In this document: positions 8,262-18,005 of the stretch, one piece after another | Layout of the letters: every line of letters begins with the position of its first letter | Position numbering within the stretch: position 1 is the first letter of the stretch | Source of the DNA: Streptomyces sp. GESEQ-4 | GTDB taxonomy: Bacteria > Actinomycetota > Actinomycetes > Streptomycetales > Streptomycetaceae | Length of the DNA stretch: 64,000 nt | NCBI RefSeq assembly: GCF_017948455.1 | Contig: NZ_JAFFSU010000004.1 | Location: forward strand, 186,001-250,000 | Reading direction: 5' to 3' | The notes under the pieces: model-generated | What the model saw: the letters and a program-made list of their open reading frames with translations, nothing else | Told to the model about the DNA's origin: nothing | The model's database searches: none | Translations under genes and position numbers: made by a program

Positions 8262-9554
8262 ATGATGCGTACGCGTCCGCTGAAGGTGGCGCTGCTGGGC
8301 TGTGGAGTGGTCGGCTCAGAGGTGGCGCGCATCATGACGACGCACGCCGACGACCTCGCCGCCCGCATCGGAGCCCCGGTGGAGCTGGCGGGAGTCGCCG
8401 TACGGCGGCCCTCCAAGGTCCGTGAGGGCATTCCCGCCGAGCTGATCACCACCGACGCCACCGCCCTCGTCAAACGCGGTGACATTGACGTCGTCGTCGA
8501 GGTGATCGGCGGGATCGAGCCCGCCCGGAGCCTCATCACCACCGCCTTCGAGCACGGCGCCTCCGTCGTCTCCGCCAACAAGGCCCTCCTCGCCCAGGAC
8601 GGCGCCGACCTGCACGCCGCGGCGGAGGCGAACAACAAGGACCTCTACTACGAGGCCGCCGTCGCCGGTGCCATCCCGCTGATCCGCCCGCTGCGCGAGT
8701 CCCTCGCCGGCGACAAGGTCAACCGCGTGCTCGGGATCGTCAATGGGACGACCAACTTCATCCTCGACAAGATGGACTCCACGGGGGCCGGGTATCAGGA
8801 GGCCCTCGACGAGGCCACCGCCCTGGGATACGCCGAGGCCGACCCGACCGCCGACGTCGAGGGCTTCGACGCCGCCGCCAAGGCCGCCATCCTCGCCGGA
8901 ATCGCCTTCCACACGCGCGTGCGCCTCGACGACGTCTACCGCGAGGGCATGACCGAGGTCACCGCCACCGACTTCGCCGCCGCCAAGCAGATCGGCTGCA
9001 CCATCAAGCTGCTCGCCATCTGTGAGCGGGCCGCGGACGGCGGCTCGGTCACCGCGCGCGTGCACCCCGCGATGATCCCGCTCACCCACCCGCTCGCCTC
9101 CGTGCGCGGCGCGTACAACGCGGTGTTCGTCGAGTCGGACGCCGCCGGGCAGTTGATGTTCTACGGCCCCGGCGCCGGCGGTGCCCCGACCGCCTCCGCC
9201 GTCCTCGGCGACCTCGTCGCCGTCTGCCGCAACCGGATCAACGGCGCCACCGGGCCCGGTGAGTCGGCGTACGCCGCACTGCCCGTGTCCTCCATGGGCG
9301 AGGTCGTCACGCGTTACCACATCAGCCTCGACGTCGCCGACAAACCGGGTGTTCTCGCCCAGGTGGCCACCGTGTTCGCCGAGCACGGTGTCTCGATCGA
9401 TACGGTTCGGCAGCAGGGGAAGGACGGCGAGGCATCTCTCGTCGTCGTCACGCACCGTGCGTCCGACGCGGCCCTCGGCGGCACCGTCGAGGCGTTGCGC
9501 AAGCTCGACACCGTGCGGGGCGTCGCCAGCATCATGCGGGTTGAAGGAGAGTAA
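8262..9554 (+). CDS. hom: Homoserine dehydrogenase
   Basis: Hom reduces aspartate semialdehyde to homoserine with NAD(P)H, at the branch to threonine and methionine. The 430-aa protein has the Rossmann motif GCGVVGSEV at the N-terminus, NKALLA, AAVAGAIPLI, NGTTNFIL, GYAEADPTADV and the catalytic Asp/Lys region GFDAAAKAAIL. Residues about 345-430 form an ACT domain (RYHISLDVADKPGVLAQVA), the site of threonine feedback inhibition in this family. ATG 8262 is chosen because GAGG lies just upstream and MMRTRPLKVALLGCG fits the family N-terminus; ATG 8265, ATG 8244 and GTG 8214 are alternatives. It is followed by thrC after 6 bp, so the two are co-transcribed. Confidence 0.96.
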   Translation: MMRTRPLKVALLGCGVVGSEVARIMTTHADDLAARIGAPVELAGVAVRRPSKVREGIPAELITTDATALVKRGDIDVVVEVIGGIEPARSLITTAFEHGASVVSANKALLAQDGADLHAAAEANNKDLYYEAAVAGAIPLIRPLRESLAGDKVNRVLGIVNGTTNFILDKMDSTGAGYQEALDEATALGYAEADPTADVEGFDAAAKAAILAGIAFHTRVRLDDVYREGMTEVTATDFAAAKQIGCTIKLLAICERAADGGSVTARVHPAMIPLTHPLASVRGAYNAVFVESDAAGQLMFYGPGAGGAPTASAVLGDLVAVCRNRINGATGPGESAYAALPVSSMGEVVTRYHISLDVADKPGVLAQVATVFAEHGVSIDTVRQQGKDGEASLVVVTHRASDAALGGTVEALRKLDTVRGVASIMRVEGE

Positions 9555-9560
9555 CCAGCA

Positions 9561-10619
9561 ATGACCCACCAGTGGCGCGGCATCATCGAGGAGTACCGGG
9601 ACCGTCTCCCGGTTTCCGACACCACGCCGGTCGTGACGCTCCGTGAGGGCGGCACGCCCCTCGTGCCCGCGCAGGTGCTCTCCGAGCGCACCGGGTGCGA
9701 GGTCCACCTCAAGGTGGAGGGCGCGAACCCCACCGGGTCCTTCAAGGACCGCGGTATGACCATGGCCATCAGCAAGGCCAAGGAGGAGGGCGCGAAGGCC
9801 GTCATCTGTGCCTCCACGGGCAATACGTCCGCCTCCGCGGCCGCGTACGCCGTACGGGCGGGGATGGTGTCCGCCGTTCTCGTGCCGCAGGGCAAGATCG
9901 CGCTCGGCAAGATGGGGCAGGCGCTCGTCCACGGCGCGAAGATCCTCCAAGTCGACGGCAACTTCGACGACTGCTTGACGCTCGCTCGAGCGCTGAGCGA
10001 GAACTACCCGGTGGCGCTGGTCAATTCGGTCAACCCGGTGCGGATCGAGGGGCAGAAGACGGCCGCGTTCGAGATCGTGGACATGCTGGGCGACGCCCCC
10101 GACATCCATGTCCTGCCGGTGGGCAACGCGGGCAACATCACCGCGTACTGGAAGGGCTACAAGGAGTACGCCGCCGACGGTGTCGCGCGGCGGACCCCGC
10201 GCATGTGGGGCTTCCAGGCCTCCGGCTCCGCGCCGATCGTGCGCGGCGAGATCGTCAAGGACCCCTCGACCATCGCCACCGCGATCCGTATCGGCAACCC
10301 CGCGTCCTGGCAGTACGCCCTGGCCGCGCGGGACGAGTCGGGCGGGTTCATCGACGAGGTGACGGACCGTGAAATCCTGCGCGCCTACCGGCTGTTGGCC
10401 GCTCAGGAGGGCGTTTTCGTCGAGCCCGCCTCGGCCGCGTCCGTGGCCGGCCTGCTCAAGGCCGCCGAGCAGGGCAAGGTCGACCCGGGGCAGACGATCG
10501 TCTGCACGGTCACCGGCAACGGCCTGAAGGACCCCGACTGGGCCGTCGCCGGCGCCCCGCAGCCCGTCACCGTCCCGGTCGACGCGGCGACGGCGGCCGA
10601 GCGCCTCGGCCTCGCCTGA
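9561..10619 (+). CDS. thrC: Threonine synthase
   Basis: ThrC converts O-phosphohomoserine to L-threonine with PLP. The 352-aa protein begins [17 protein letters not shown] and has the PLP lysine in [10 protein letters not shown] near residue 61, the Asn/Ser/Thr cluster [28 protein letters not shown] binding the cofactor phosphate, and [10 protein letters not shown] near the C-terminus. This is the short (about 350 aa) class of the enzyme usual in actinobacteria. The GGAG sequence at the end of hom provides its ribosome-binding site, consistent with translational coupling. Confidence 0.97.
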   Translation: MTHQWRGIIEEYRDRLPVSDTTPVVTLREGGTPLVPAQVLSERTGCEVHLKVEGANPTGSFKDRGMTMAISKAKEEGAKAVICASTGNTSASAAAYAVRAGMVSAVLVPQGKIALGKMGQALVHGAKILQVDGNFDDCLTLARALSENYPVALVNSVNPVRIEGQKTAAFEIVDMLGDAPDIHVLPVGNAGNITAYWKGYKEYAADGVARRTPRMWGFQASGSAPIVRGEIVKDPSTIATAIRIGNPASWQYALAARDESGGFIDEVTDREILRAYRLLAAQEGVFVEPASAASVAGLLKAAEQGKVDPGQTIVCTVTGNGLKDPDWAVAGAPQPVTVPVDAATAAERLGLA

Positions 10620-10901
10620 TCAGCGTCAGGAGGGGTAACCCGACAGGGGGTGCACAAGGGGCTTACGACACGCATCGTGCGCCTCCTGTGCGCCCTATGT
10701 CGCCACAGAACCTTCCTTCGATAGGCTGTACTGAACCCGCCTGCCGCATATGCCGTCCACCGGCACGGTGCCGCGCCGTCTCCGCGGTCCGACAGCGGCG
10801 TCGGAAGCGCCCGTCCGTGAGGCCGGGAGCAGCCCGCGGGGTTCCTCGTACGTCATCGAATGTCTTCGACAATCACGCAGCTCAAGGAGAGTCATCGAGC
10901 G

Positions 10902-11819
10902 ATGGCCGGTCCAGCCTTCCGCGCCGCCGCTGTCAGGGTGCGCGTCCCCGCCACCAGCGCCAACCTCGGCCCGGGCTTCGACGCCCTCGGCCTGTCGCTG
11001 GGGCTCTATGACGACGTCGTCGTCCGGGTGGCCGACTCCGGGCTGCACATCGACATCGCGGGCGAAGGCGGCGAGACGCTCCCGCGTGACGAGAACCACC
11101 TTCTCGTACGGTCCCTGCGCACGGCCTTCGATCTGCTCGGCGGGCAGCCGCGCGGTCTGGAGATCGTCTGCGCCAACCGCATCCCGCACGGCCGCGGCTT
11201 GGGCTCCTCGTCGGCCGCCATCTGCGCCGGCATCGTCGCCGCACGCGCCGTGACCATAGGCGGAGACTCCAAGCTCGACGACCCGGCCCTCCTGGAACTC
11301 GCCACCGAGATCGAGGGCCACCCCGACAATGTGGCCGCCTGTCTGCTCGGCGGATTCACGCTCTCCTGGATGGAGGCGGGATCCGCGCGCGCGATCAGGA
11401 TGGAGCCCGCCGATTCCATCGTTCCGGTGGTTTTCGTGCCCGGTAAGCCGGTCCTCACCGAGACCGCGCGCGGCCTGCTCCCGCGCACCGTGCCGCACGT
11501 CGACGCCGCCACCAACGCGGGCCGAGCGGCCCTGCTCGTCGAGGCCCTGACCAGGCGCCCCGAGCTGCTGCTGCCCGCGACCGAGGACCGGCTCCACCAG
11601 GAGTACCGCGCACCGGCCATGCCGGAGAGCGCGGCGCTGGTGGAGCGGCTGCGGGCCGATGGGATCCCCGCGGTGATCTCCGGAGCGGGCCCCACCGTGC
11701 TGGCGCTGGCCGATGACGATAGCGCCGACAAGGTGGCCGATCTGGCAGGCGAGGGCTGGGCCGCGAACCGGCTCGAGCTCGACGCCCAGGGAGCGAGCGT
11801 GCTGCCGCTTGCGACCTGA
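10902..11819 (+). CDS. thrB: Homoserine kinase (GHMP family)
   Basis: ThrB phosphorylates homoserine to O-phosphohomoserine, the substrate of ThrC. The 305-aa protein shows the three GHMP motifs: PATSANLGPGFDALG at the N-terminus, the ATP phosphate loop PHGRGLGSSSAAI near residue 100, and ISGAGPTVLALA near the C-terminus, with EGHPDNVAACLLGG between. ATG 10902 is used because AAGGAGAG precedes it and MAGPAFRAAAVRV matches the short family N-terminus. It is separated from thrC by 282 bp in which no gene and only weak promoter-like sequence is seen, so it may have its own promoter. Confidence 0.96.
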   Translation: MAGPAFRAAAVRVRVPATSANLGPGFDALGLSLGLYDDVVVRVADSGLHIDIAGEGGETLPRDENHLLVRSLRTAFDLLGGQPRGLEIVCANRIPHGRGLGSSSAAICAGIVAARAVTIGGDSKLDDPALLELATEIEGHPDNVAACLLGGFTLSWMEAGSARAIRMEPADSIVPVVFVPGKPVLTETARGLLPRTVPHVDAATNAGRAALLVEALTRRPELLLPATEDRLHQEYRAPAMPESAALVERLRADGIPAVISGAGPTVLALADDDSADKVADLAGEGWAANRLELDAQGASVLPLAT

Positions 11820-12224
11820 CACACGGTTGCCGGATTTCGAGAGGGGGAATGTTTGTTGGATCCGGTAGTGTTAACCTCAAGTCTGCACCCGACCCCACCA
11901 TGGCGAGGTGCTTCGTGTCCCCGTCCGGGACAGACATCCTTCCGGGAGCCTCCCAAGCCGCACTGTGTTTCGTACGACGTACGCGGGCCGTACCTCGTAC
12001 GCGGGCACTGAGCGACTGGCCGGGCACGCTCCGGAACAGGTGCGACCAAGCCTTGTGACACCGACACTCAGTGCCACAGCTGCGGGAAGCGCCATCACCC
12101 ATTTCCTCCGCCTCTTAGGCGGACCACCGCCCCGGCACGGTCCACACAGCAAGGACCGAAGCCGGACAGCACAACCGGTCGCCGAGCCAGACAGGCCGAC
12201 GTCCGCTCCAGGGAAGGACCCTTC
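11820..12224 (+). other. Untranslated leader region upstream of rho (405 bp)
   Basis: No convincing protein gene was found between thrB and rho. A possible -10 hexamer TAGTGT lies at 11866-11871, without a good -35. If used, it would give a leader of about 345 nt, long enough for Rho-dependent self-control, which is known for rho genes in other bacteria; that is an analogy. A 69-codon frame at 11849 was considered and rejected. Several GTAC/CGTACG palindromes (about 11969-12001) are notable but common in this genome. Confidence 0.35.
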
Positions 12225-14240
12225 GTGAGCGACACCACCGATCTGATGGGCGCACGTGTCGAGGAGACCGCTGCCGCGCCCGCCACGGACGCCTCCGCGC
12301 CTGCCAGCGGTGCCGGCTCCCGGCGGCGCCGCGGTACCGGCCTCGAGGGCATGGTGCTGGCCGAGCTGCAGCAGGTCGCATCCGGCCTCGGTATCAGGGG
12401 CACAGGGCGCATGCGCAAGAGCCAGCTGATCGAGGTCATCAAGGAGGCGCAGGCGGGTGGGGGTGCCCCGGCCAAGTCCGCCGAGGCAGCCACCGAGACC
12501 AAGCCCAAGCGCCGCGCCACCTCGAAGGCGCGTACCGGCGAGGACTCCGCTCCCGCCGAGAAGGCCGACAAGAAGGCCGCGGCCGCGAAGGCCGTGGCCC
12601 AGCAGCAGATCGAGATTCCCGGCCAGCCGGCCGGGGGCACCCCCCGCGCCGAAGCCGAGCGCGGGGCGGAGGAAGCCCCCGAGCGCCGCCGTCGCCGTGC
12701 CACCGCCGAGGCGGGCAGCCCCGAGACGGTCGCCGCCGAGGCGAAGAGCGAGCCGAAGGCCGAGACGCCCGCCCCGCAGACGCAGGGCGACGCCAAGTCC
12801 GACGCCGACGGCGGCGAGGGCCGCCGCCGCGACCGCCGGGACCGCGGCCGTGACCGCGACCGGGACCGCCGCGGCAAGGGCGACGACCAGCAGGGCCAGG
12901 GCGGCCAGCGGCAGCAGGGCCAGCAGCAGGGCGGCGGCGGCCGTCAGGACCGTCAGGACCGCCAGCAGCGGGACAACGGCCCGCAGGACGACGACGACTT
13001 CGAGGGCGGACGCCGTGGCCGGCGCGGGCGCTACCGCGACCGCCGTGGCCGGCGTGGCCGCGACGAGATGGGCGGCCAGGAGCCGCAGATCACCGAGGAC
13101 GACGTCCTGATCCCGGTCGCCGGCATCCTGGACATCCTCGACAACTACGCCTTCATCCGTACGTCGGGCTACCTGCCGGGTCCGAACGACGTGTACGTCT
13201 CCCTCGCCCAGGTCCGTAAGAACGGCCTGCGCAAGGGCGACCACGTCACCGGCGCGGTCCGTCAGCCGAAGGACGGCGAGCGCCGCGAGAAGTTCAACGC
13301 GCTGGTCCGTCTCGACTCCGTGAACGGCATGGCGCCCGAATCCGGGCGTGGCCGCCCGGAGTTCAACAAGCTGACGCCGCTGTACCCGCAGGACCGCCTC
13401 CGTCTGGAGACGGACCCGGGCATCCTCACCACCCGCATCATCGACCTCGTCGCACCGATCGGTAAGGGCCAGCGCGGTCTGATCGTGGCCCCGCCGAAGA
13501 CCGGCAAGACCATGATCATGCAGGCGATCGCCAACGCGATCACGCACAACAACCCCGAGTGCCACCTGATGGTCGTCCTGGTCGACGAACGTCCGGAAGA
13601 GGTCACCGACATGCAGCGGTCGGTCAAGGGCGAGGTCATCTCCTCGACCTTCGACCGCCCGGCCGAGGACCACACGACGGTCGCGGAGCTGGCGATCGAG
13701 CGGGCCAAGCGGCTCGTCGAGCTCGGCCATGACGTGGTCGTGCTGCTCGACTCCATCACGCGTCTGGGCCGTGCGTACAACCTGGCCGCGCCGGCCTCCG
13801 GTCGTATCCTCTCCGGTGGTGTCGACTCGACGGCGCTGTACCCGCCGAAGCGCTTCTTCGGTGCGGCCCGGAACATCGAGGACGGTGGCTCGCTCACCAT
13901 CCTCGCGACGGCTCTCGTCGACACCGGGTCCCGCATGGACGAGGTGATCTTCGAGGAGTTCAAGGGCACGGGCAACGCCGAGCTGAAGCTCGACCGGAAG
14001 CTCGCGGACAAGCGGATCTTCCCGGCGGTGGACGTGGACGCGTCCGGTACCCGTAAGGAAGAGATCCTGCTCGCCAACGACGAGCTGGCCATCGTATGGA
14101 AGCTGCGGAGGGTGCTGCACGCCCTTGACCAGCAGCAGGCGGTGGAGCTGCTCCTCGACAAGATGAAGCAGACGAAGTCGAACGCCGAGTTCCTGATGCA
14201 GATTCAGAAGACGACGCCGACGCCCGGTAACGGCGACTGA
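12225..14240 (+). CDS. rho: Transcription termination factor Rho
   Basis: Rho is the hexameric RNA-DNA helicase that ends transcription at unstructured C-rich RNA. The 671-aa protein has an N-terminal SAP-like segment ([21 protein letters not shown], residues about 42-75), then a long disordered insert of about 200 residues rich in Arg, Gly, Glu and Gln ([21 protein letters not shown] and similar), then the RNA-binding fold and the ATPase domain with P-loop APPKTGKTM and [14 protein letters not shown]. The insert is the trait of high-GC actinobacterial Rho and adds RNA-binding capacity. GTG 12225 has GGGAAGGA upstream. A strong hairpin follows the stop. Confidence 0.97.
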   Translation: MSDTTDLMGARVEETAAAPATDASAPASGAGSRRRRGTGLEGMVLAELQQVASGLGIRGTGRMRKSQLIEVIKEAQAGGGAPAKSAEAATETKPKRRATSKARTGEDSAPAEKADKKAAAAKAVAQQQIEIPGQPAGGTPRAEAERGAEEAPERRRRRATAEAGSPETVAAEAKSEPKAETPAPQTQGDAKSDADGGEGRRRDRRDRGRDRDRDRRGKGDDQQGQGGQRQQGQQQGGGGRQDRQDRQQRDNGPQDDDDFEGGRRGRRGRYRDRRGRRGRDEMGGQEPQITEDDVLIPVAGILDILDNYAFIRTSGYLPGPNDVYVSLAQVRKNGLRKGDHVTGAVRQPKDGERREKFNALVRLDSVNGMAPESGRGRPEFNKLTPLYPQDRLRLETDPGILTTRIIDLVAPIGKGQRGLIVAPPKTGKTMIMQAIANAITHNNPECHLMVVLVDERPEEVTDMQRSVKGEVISSTFDRPAEDHTTVAELAIERAKRLVELGHDVVVLLDSITRLGRAYNLAAPASGRILSGGVDSTALYPPKRFFGAARNIEDGGSLTILATALVDTGSRMDEVIFEEFKGTGNAELKLDRKLADKRIFPAVDVDASGTRKEEILLANDELAIVWKLRRVLHALDQQQAVELLLDKMKQTKSNAEFLMQIQKTTPTPGNGD

Positions 14241-14253
14241 CGTCCGCTACTGA

Positions 14254-14288
14254 CAGAGGGCCACCCCCGCCAAGGGGGTGGCCCTCTG
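14254..14288 (+). terminator. Terminator after rho
   Basis: CAGAGGGCCACCCCC (14254-14268) pairs perfectly with GGGGGTGGCCCTCTG (14274-14288), leaving a 5-nt loop, 13 bp downstream of the rho stop. A 15-bp GC-rich intrinsic-type hairpin without a U tract. Confidence 0.8.
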
Positions 14289-14374
14289 CGTTGTACGGGA
14301 CGGTGTACGATCACGCGGCTCGGACTGTTTTTCGAATCTGTGGTCCGAACTTCTGATCCCGAGGGGGGACCTGA

Positions 14375-16162
14375 GTGGGTACATCCATGTCTGGGGGCGG
14401 TCGGCACAGACGGAGGCTGCGGATCGCTCTTCCGTTCACGGCGGCCGGTGTGGCCGCGGCCGTCGCCGCCGCGCTGCTGACGAGCTCCGCCGACGCCGCC
14501 ACGGCGCTTCCGAAGCCGACGGTCAAGCCCGCCATCGCCACGGCCTCGCTCGCCGAGCTGCAGAAGCGGGTCGCCGGTGCGGTCGCCGGTGACGACTCCG
14601 CGGGGGAGACGGCCGGCAAGTCGTCGCTGAGCGCCCGCAACAGCGGCCCCATCGACGCGAAGATCATCGGCGGGTCCACCACGACGATCACCTCGGCGCC
14701 GTGGATGGCCCAGCTCTGGTACTCCGACGAGGCCAACGACCTCGGCTTCTTCTGCGGCGGCGCCGTCGTCTCGCCGACGAAGATCCTGACCGCCGCGCAC
14801 TGCGTCAAGGGCTACAACTGGGCCGCCCACGGTGCGGTGGTGACCGGGACCTCGACGTTGCCCGACGAGTCGGGCAACACCAACGGCACGGTCTCGCAGC
14901 CGCTGCGCCAGTGGAGCCACGCGTCGTACAGCGCGCGGACCATCGACAACGACATCGCGGTCCTCACCCTGGCGACGCCGGTCAAGGCGACGCCGATCCG
15001 CATGACGACGTCCGCCGACACCGCCTCGTACGCCGCCGGGACCAATGCCAAGGTCTACGGCTGGGGTCGTACGAGTTCCACCACTCAGGACGTCTCCGAG
15101 ACGCTGAAGACGGCCACGCTGCCGATCCAGTCGGACACGACCTGCGCGAACTTCTACGGCGCCGACTTCGTCAAGGGCCACATGGTCTGCGCGGGCAAGC
15201 CCGCCAGCGGCAGCGACAGCGGTACGACGTCCGCCTGCAACGGCGACTCCGGCGGCCCGCTCGTCGTGGGCAACCGCATCGTGGGCGTCGTGTCCTGGGG
15301 TGTCGTGGACTGCGTCGAGAAGGGCGCGTACAGCGTCTTCGCGAAGGTGAAGTCGTACGTCGGTGCCGCCTTCCCGCAGGTCGACGACGCCAACATGAGC
15401 TACACCGACGGCAGGGCCGACCTCTTCGTGCGCAACGCGTCCACGAAGACGGGCTACGAGAAGGACTCCAAGGGCACGTCGTTCGGCGCCCGGCAGAGCC
15501 TCGGCAACTGGAGCGGCGTCAACACCGTCCTGCAGACCGACCTCGACCGGGACGGCGTCCAGGACTTCGTGTACCGGGTCGCCTCCACCGGTGACGTCTA
15601 CTGGATGCACTACGTGCGCTCCACGGAGACCTGGACCGAGAAGCAGATCTTCGACAACTGGAAGACCCGCACCCGGATCGCCACCCCGGGCGACCTGACC
15701 GGCGACTATCTGCCCGACCTGCTGTCCGTGGACTCCGGCGGCAAGCTGTGGCTCTACCCGGGCAAGGGCAACGGCACCTTCTCGGCCCGTACGCAGGTCG
15801 GCTCGGGCACGGGCTGGAACCAGTACAACACCCTGCGCGGCAAGGGCGACTTCAACGCCGACGGCAAGGCCGACGTGATCGTGCGCAACCGGAGCACCGG
15901 TGCCGTCTACCTGTACAAGGGAACCGGCAAGGCCTCGAGCCCCTTCTCGGCCCGGGTCAAGGTGCGCACCTGGAGCAACACGACGTACAACGCCTTCGAC
16001 GCCATCGGTGACGTCAACGGCGACAGCAAGGCCGACTTCCTGGCCCGTACGCCCGGCGGCACGCTCTACCTGTACAAGGGAACCGGCAAGGCCACGAGCG
16101 AGATCTTTGCCACAAGGGTCTCGGTCGGGACGGACTTCAAGCAGTACGACATCTTCGGCTGA
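14375..16162 (+). CDS. Secreted trypsin-like serine protease with FG-GAP/VCBS repeats
   Basis: The 595-aa precursor has a twin-basic N-terminus (RHRRRLR), a hydrophobic core and a likely cleavage near SADA-AT at about residue 45. Residues about 90-330 are a trypsin (S1) domain starting at the activation-type site IIGGSTT, with His in TAAHC, Asp in DNDIAVL and Ser in CNGDSGGPL. Residues about 340-595 contain FG-GAP/VCBS-like repeats: DLDRDGVQDFV, DLTGDYLPDLL, DFNADGKADVI and DVNGDSKADFL, each a calcium-binding DxDxDG-type loop. The repeats form a beta-propeller in known proteins and may bind substrate. It sits alone between two strong terminators. GTG 14375 is preceded by GAGGGGGGA; ATG 14387 is a possible alternative. 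Confidence 0.9.
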   Translation: MGTSMSGGGRHRRRLRIALPFTAAGVAAAVAAALLTSSADAATALPKPTVKPAIATASLAELQKRVAGAVAGDDSAGETAGKSSLSARNSGPIDAKIIGGSTTTITSAPWMAQLWYSDEANDLGFFCGGAVVSPTKILTAAHCVKGYNWAAHGAVVTGTSTLPDESGNTNGTVSQPLRQWSHASYSARTIDNDIAVLTLATPVKATPIRMTTSADTASYAAGTNAKVYGWGRTSSTTQDVSETLKTATLPIQSDTTCANFYGADFVKGHMVCAGKPASGSDSGTTSACNGDSGGPLVVGNRIVGVVSWGVVDCVEKGAYSVFAKVKSYVGAAFPQVDDANMSYTDGRADLFVRNASTKTGYEKDSKGTSFGARQSLGNWSGVNTVLQTDLDRDGVQDFVYRVASTGDVYWMHYVRSTETWTEKQIFDNWKTRTRIATPGDLTGDYLPDLLSVDSGGKLWLYPGKGNGTFSARTQVGSGTGWNQYNTLRGKGDFNADGKADVIVRNRSTGAVYLYKGTGKASSPFSARVKVRTWSNTTYNAFDAIGDVNGDSKADFLARTPGGTLYLYKGTGKATSEIFATRVSVGTDFKQYDIFG

Positions 16163-16203
16163 AACAGCAGGTGAACGGGGTGCGTCCAGCACCACGCGTC
16201 ACA

Positions 16204-16238
16204 CACTGTGCCCACCGCCCCACGCGGTGGGCACAGTG
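16204..16238 (+). terminator. Terminator after the protease gene
   Basis: CACTGTGCCCACCGC (16204-16218) and GCGGTGGGCACAGTG (16224-16238) make a perfect 15-bp stem with a 5-nt loop, about 40 bp after the stop codon. Confidence 0.78.
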
Positions 16239-16367
16239 CGTTGTGCAACCCTTTCCCGGGTTTCCCCGTCTGACCGGTCGGGGCGAAGATGGAGCGATAC
16301 ATGTCGCTTCGCCCGGGCCTGACCCTGAACGCGAGGGGTAACCGACCCGACGAGAACCGAGGAGCAC

Positions 16368-17507
16368 ATGTCTGCCGAGAGCACACCGGACCCCGGCATA
16401 CCGGGTGAGTCCGGGTCCACGGGCCCGCGCCACCGCGCCAAGGGCCGCCGCCGCAAGCCCCGCGGCAACCGCCGCAAGGGACTGCTCGTCACGGCCTGGG
16501 TGGCCGGCGGCATCGTGGTGCTGGGCGGCACCGGCGTCGGGTACGTGTACTTCAAGCTCAACGGCAACCTCAAGAGCGTCGACATCGACCAGGCCCTCGG
16601 CACGAACCGGCCGACCAAGGTCGACAACGGCTCCGAGAACATCCTCGTCCTGGGCTCCGACACCCGCTCCGGCTCCAACCAGAAGCTCGGCGGCGGCGCC
16701 GACGACGGCAGCGCCCGCTCCGACACGGCGATGATCGTGCACGTCTACAAGGGCCACAAGAAGGCCAGCGTGGTCTCCATCCCGCGCGACACCCTCATCG
16801 ACCGCCCCGAGTGCACCGACACCGACGGCGACACCCACGACGCCGCTACCGGCGTCATGTTCAACTCGGCGTACACCACCGGCGGCGCGGCCTGCGCGGT
16901 GAAGACCGTCGAGTCGCTCACCGACCTGCGCATGGACCACTACCTCGAGGTCGACTTCAGCGGCTTCCAGAAGCTCATCGACGAGCTCGGCGGCGTCAAG
17001 GTCACCACCAGCAAGGCCATCGAGGACCCCGACAGCCACCTGGACCTCGCGGCCGGCACCCACCAGCTCACCGGCGAGCAGGCACTCGGCCTGGTCCGCA
17101 CCCGGCACGGCGTCGGCGACGGCTCCGACCTCGGCCGCATCCAGCTCCAGCAGGCATTCATCAAGGCGCTCGTCGAGCAGATCAAGGACGTCGGCCTCTT
17201 CACCGACCCGAAGAAGCTGTACGACCTCGCCGACACCGCCACCAACGCCGTCACCACCGACTCCGACCTCGGCTCGGTCAACTCCCTCATGTCGTTCGCG
17301 AGCGGCCTCAAGAGCATCAGCCCGAAGAACATGCACATGGTCACGATGCCGGTCCAGTACGACCCCGCCGACGCCAACCGCGTCCTCGTAGACGACACCA
17401 AGGCCCAGCAGGTCTGGACGGCACTCAAGAACGACAGGGCCATTCCGAAGTCGGCAACAAAAGGCACGGCGACAGGCCAGGCAAACGGAGTGGTCAGCGC
17501 CGGTTAG
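16368..17507 (+). CDS. LytR-CpsA-Psr (LCP) family cell-wall glycopolymer transferase
   Basis: LCP proteins attach teichoic acids, capsule or other glycopolymers from lipid carriers to peptidoglycan outside the membrane. The 379-aa protein has a basic cytosolic N-terminus, one membrane segment (LLVTAWVAGGIVVLGGTGVGYVY, about residues 38-62) and an extracellular LCP domain with conserved Arg and Asp: LVLGSDTRSGS, RSDTAMIVHV, VSIPRDTLI, and RTRHGVGDGSDLGRIQLQQ. ATG 16368 follows GAGGAGCAC. The last about 20 codons use many A-ending codons (GCA, ACA, AAA, GGA), unlike the rest, and a dispersed Streptomyces repeat begins at the stop codon. Confidence 0.93.
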   Translation: MSAESTPDPGIPGESGSTGPRHRAKGRRRKPRGNRRKGLLVTAWVAGGIVVLGGTGVGYVYFKLNGNLKSVDIDQALGTNRPTKVDNGSENILVLGSDTRSGSNQKLGGGADDGSARSDTAMIVHVYKGHKKASVVSIPRDTLIDRPECTDTDGDTHDAATGVMFNSAYTTGGAACAVKTVESLTDLRMDHYLEVDFSGFQKLIDELGGVKVTTSKAIEDPDSHLDLAAGTHQLTGEQALGLVRTRHGVGDGSDLGRIQLQQAFIKALVEQIKDVGLFTDPKKLYDLADTATNAVTTDSDLGSVNSLMSFASGLKSISPKNMHMVTMPVQYDPADANRVLVDDTKAQQVWTALKNDRAIPKSATKGTATGQANGVVSAG

Positions 17508-17549
17508 GGGCGCGGGGAACTGCGCGACAAGCCCCCACCGGCCCGCAGG
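17507..17549. repeat. Dispersed Streptomyces intergenic repeat, short variant
   Basis: The sequence directly after the LCP stop contains the modules GGGGCGCGGGG, TGCGCGACAAGCC and CCCGCAG. The same modules in the same order occur at 57691-57775. Elements with this core are familiar from many Streptomyces intergenic regions. The ends of the copy are approximate. Confidence 0.6.
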
Positions 17550-17678
17550 GAATACACGACGCCCACCCCTCGTTTTGGGGGATGGCCCCAGTCCTGGCAG
17601 ACTGGTAAGTCGGCCCCGGTTCACGCGGCAGCACTCCGCGGCTGCGACCCGGCGCCCTCCCGAAACTAGGAGACACCC

Positions 17679-17900
17679 TTGAAGCGCGACATCCACCCCG
17701 AGTACGTCGAGACGCAGGTCAGCTGCACCTGTGGCGCGTCGTTCACCACCCGCAGCACGATCTCCAGCGGAGCGATCCGCGCCGAGGTCTGCTCCGAGTG
17801 CCACCCGTTCTACACGGGCAAGCAGAAGATCCTCGACACCGGTGGCCGTGTGGCCCGCTTCGAGGCCCGCTTCGGCAAGGCTGCCGGCTCCAAGAAGTAG
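17679..17900 (+). CDS. rpmE: 50S ribosomal protein L31 (zinc-binding type)
   Basis: The 73-aa protein [14 protein letters not shown] contains the four-Cys zinc site of C-plus type L31: CTCG near residues 16-18 and [13 protein letters not shown] near 37-40. Start is TTG 17679 with TAGGAGAC upstream. It is followed by prfA, making an rpmE-prfA-prmC translation cluster. A Cys-less L31 paralogue that is swapped in under zinc limitation exists in many streptomycetes but is not in this window. Confidence 0.96.
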   Translation: MKRDIHPEYVETQVSCTCGASFTTRSTISSGAIRAEVCSECHPFYTGKQKILDTGGRVARFEARFGKAAGSKK

Positions 17901-18005
17901 CGAGCCCCATTTCGCCGGTCCACGGCCGCGCCCCTCTTCGGCGCGCCGGGACCGGCGTTTTTGGTCGTCCGCCCTTCACCCACGTACGTACAACAGGAGC
18001 CAGAG

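Noticed and set aside
11849..12058. A 69-codon frame in the rho leader
   Set aside because: Its ATG is only a base or two after the G-rich stretch, too close for a Shine-Dalgarno; the only -10-like hexamer lies inside it; the product has no recognisable features.
11877..14120. A 747-codon minus-strand frame across rho
   Set aside because: Antisense of a GC-rich gene; low-complexity sequence with no domain.
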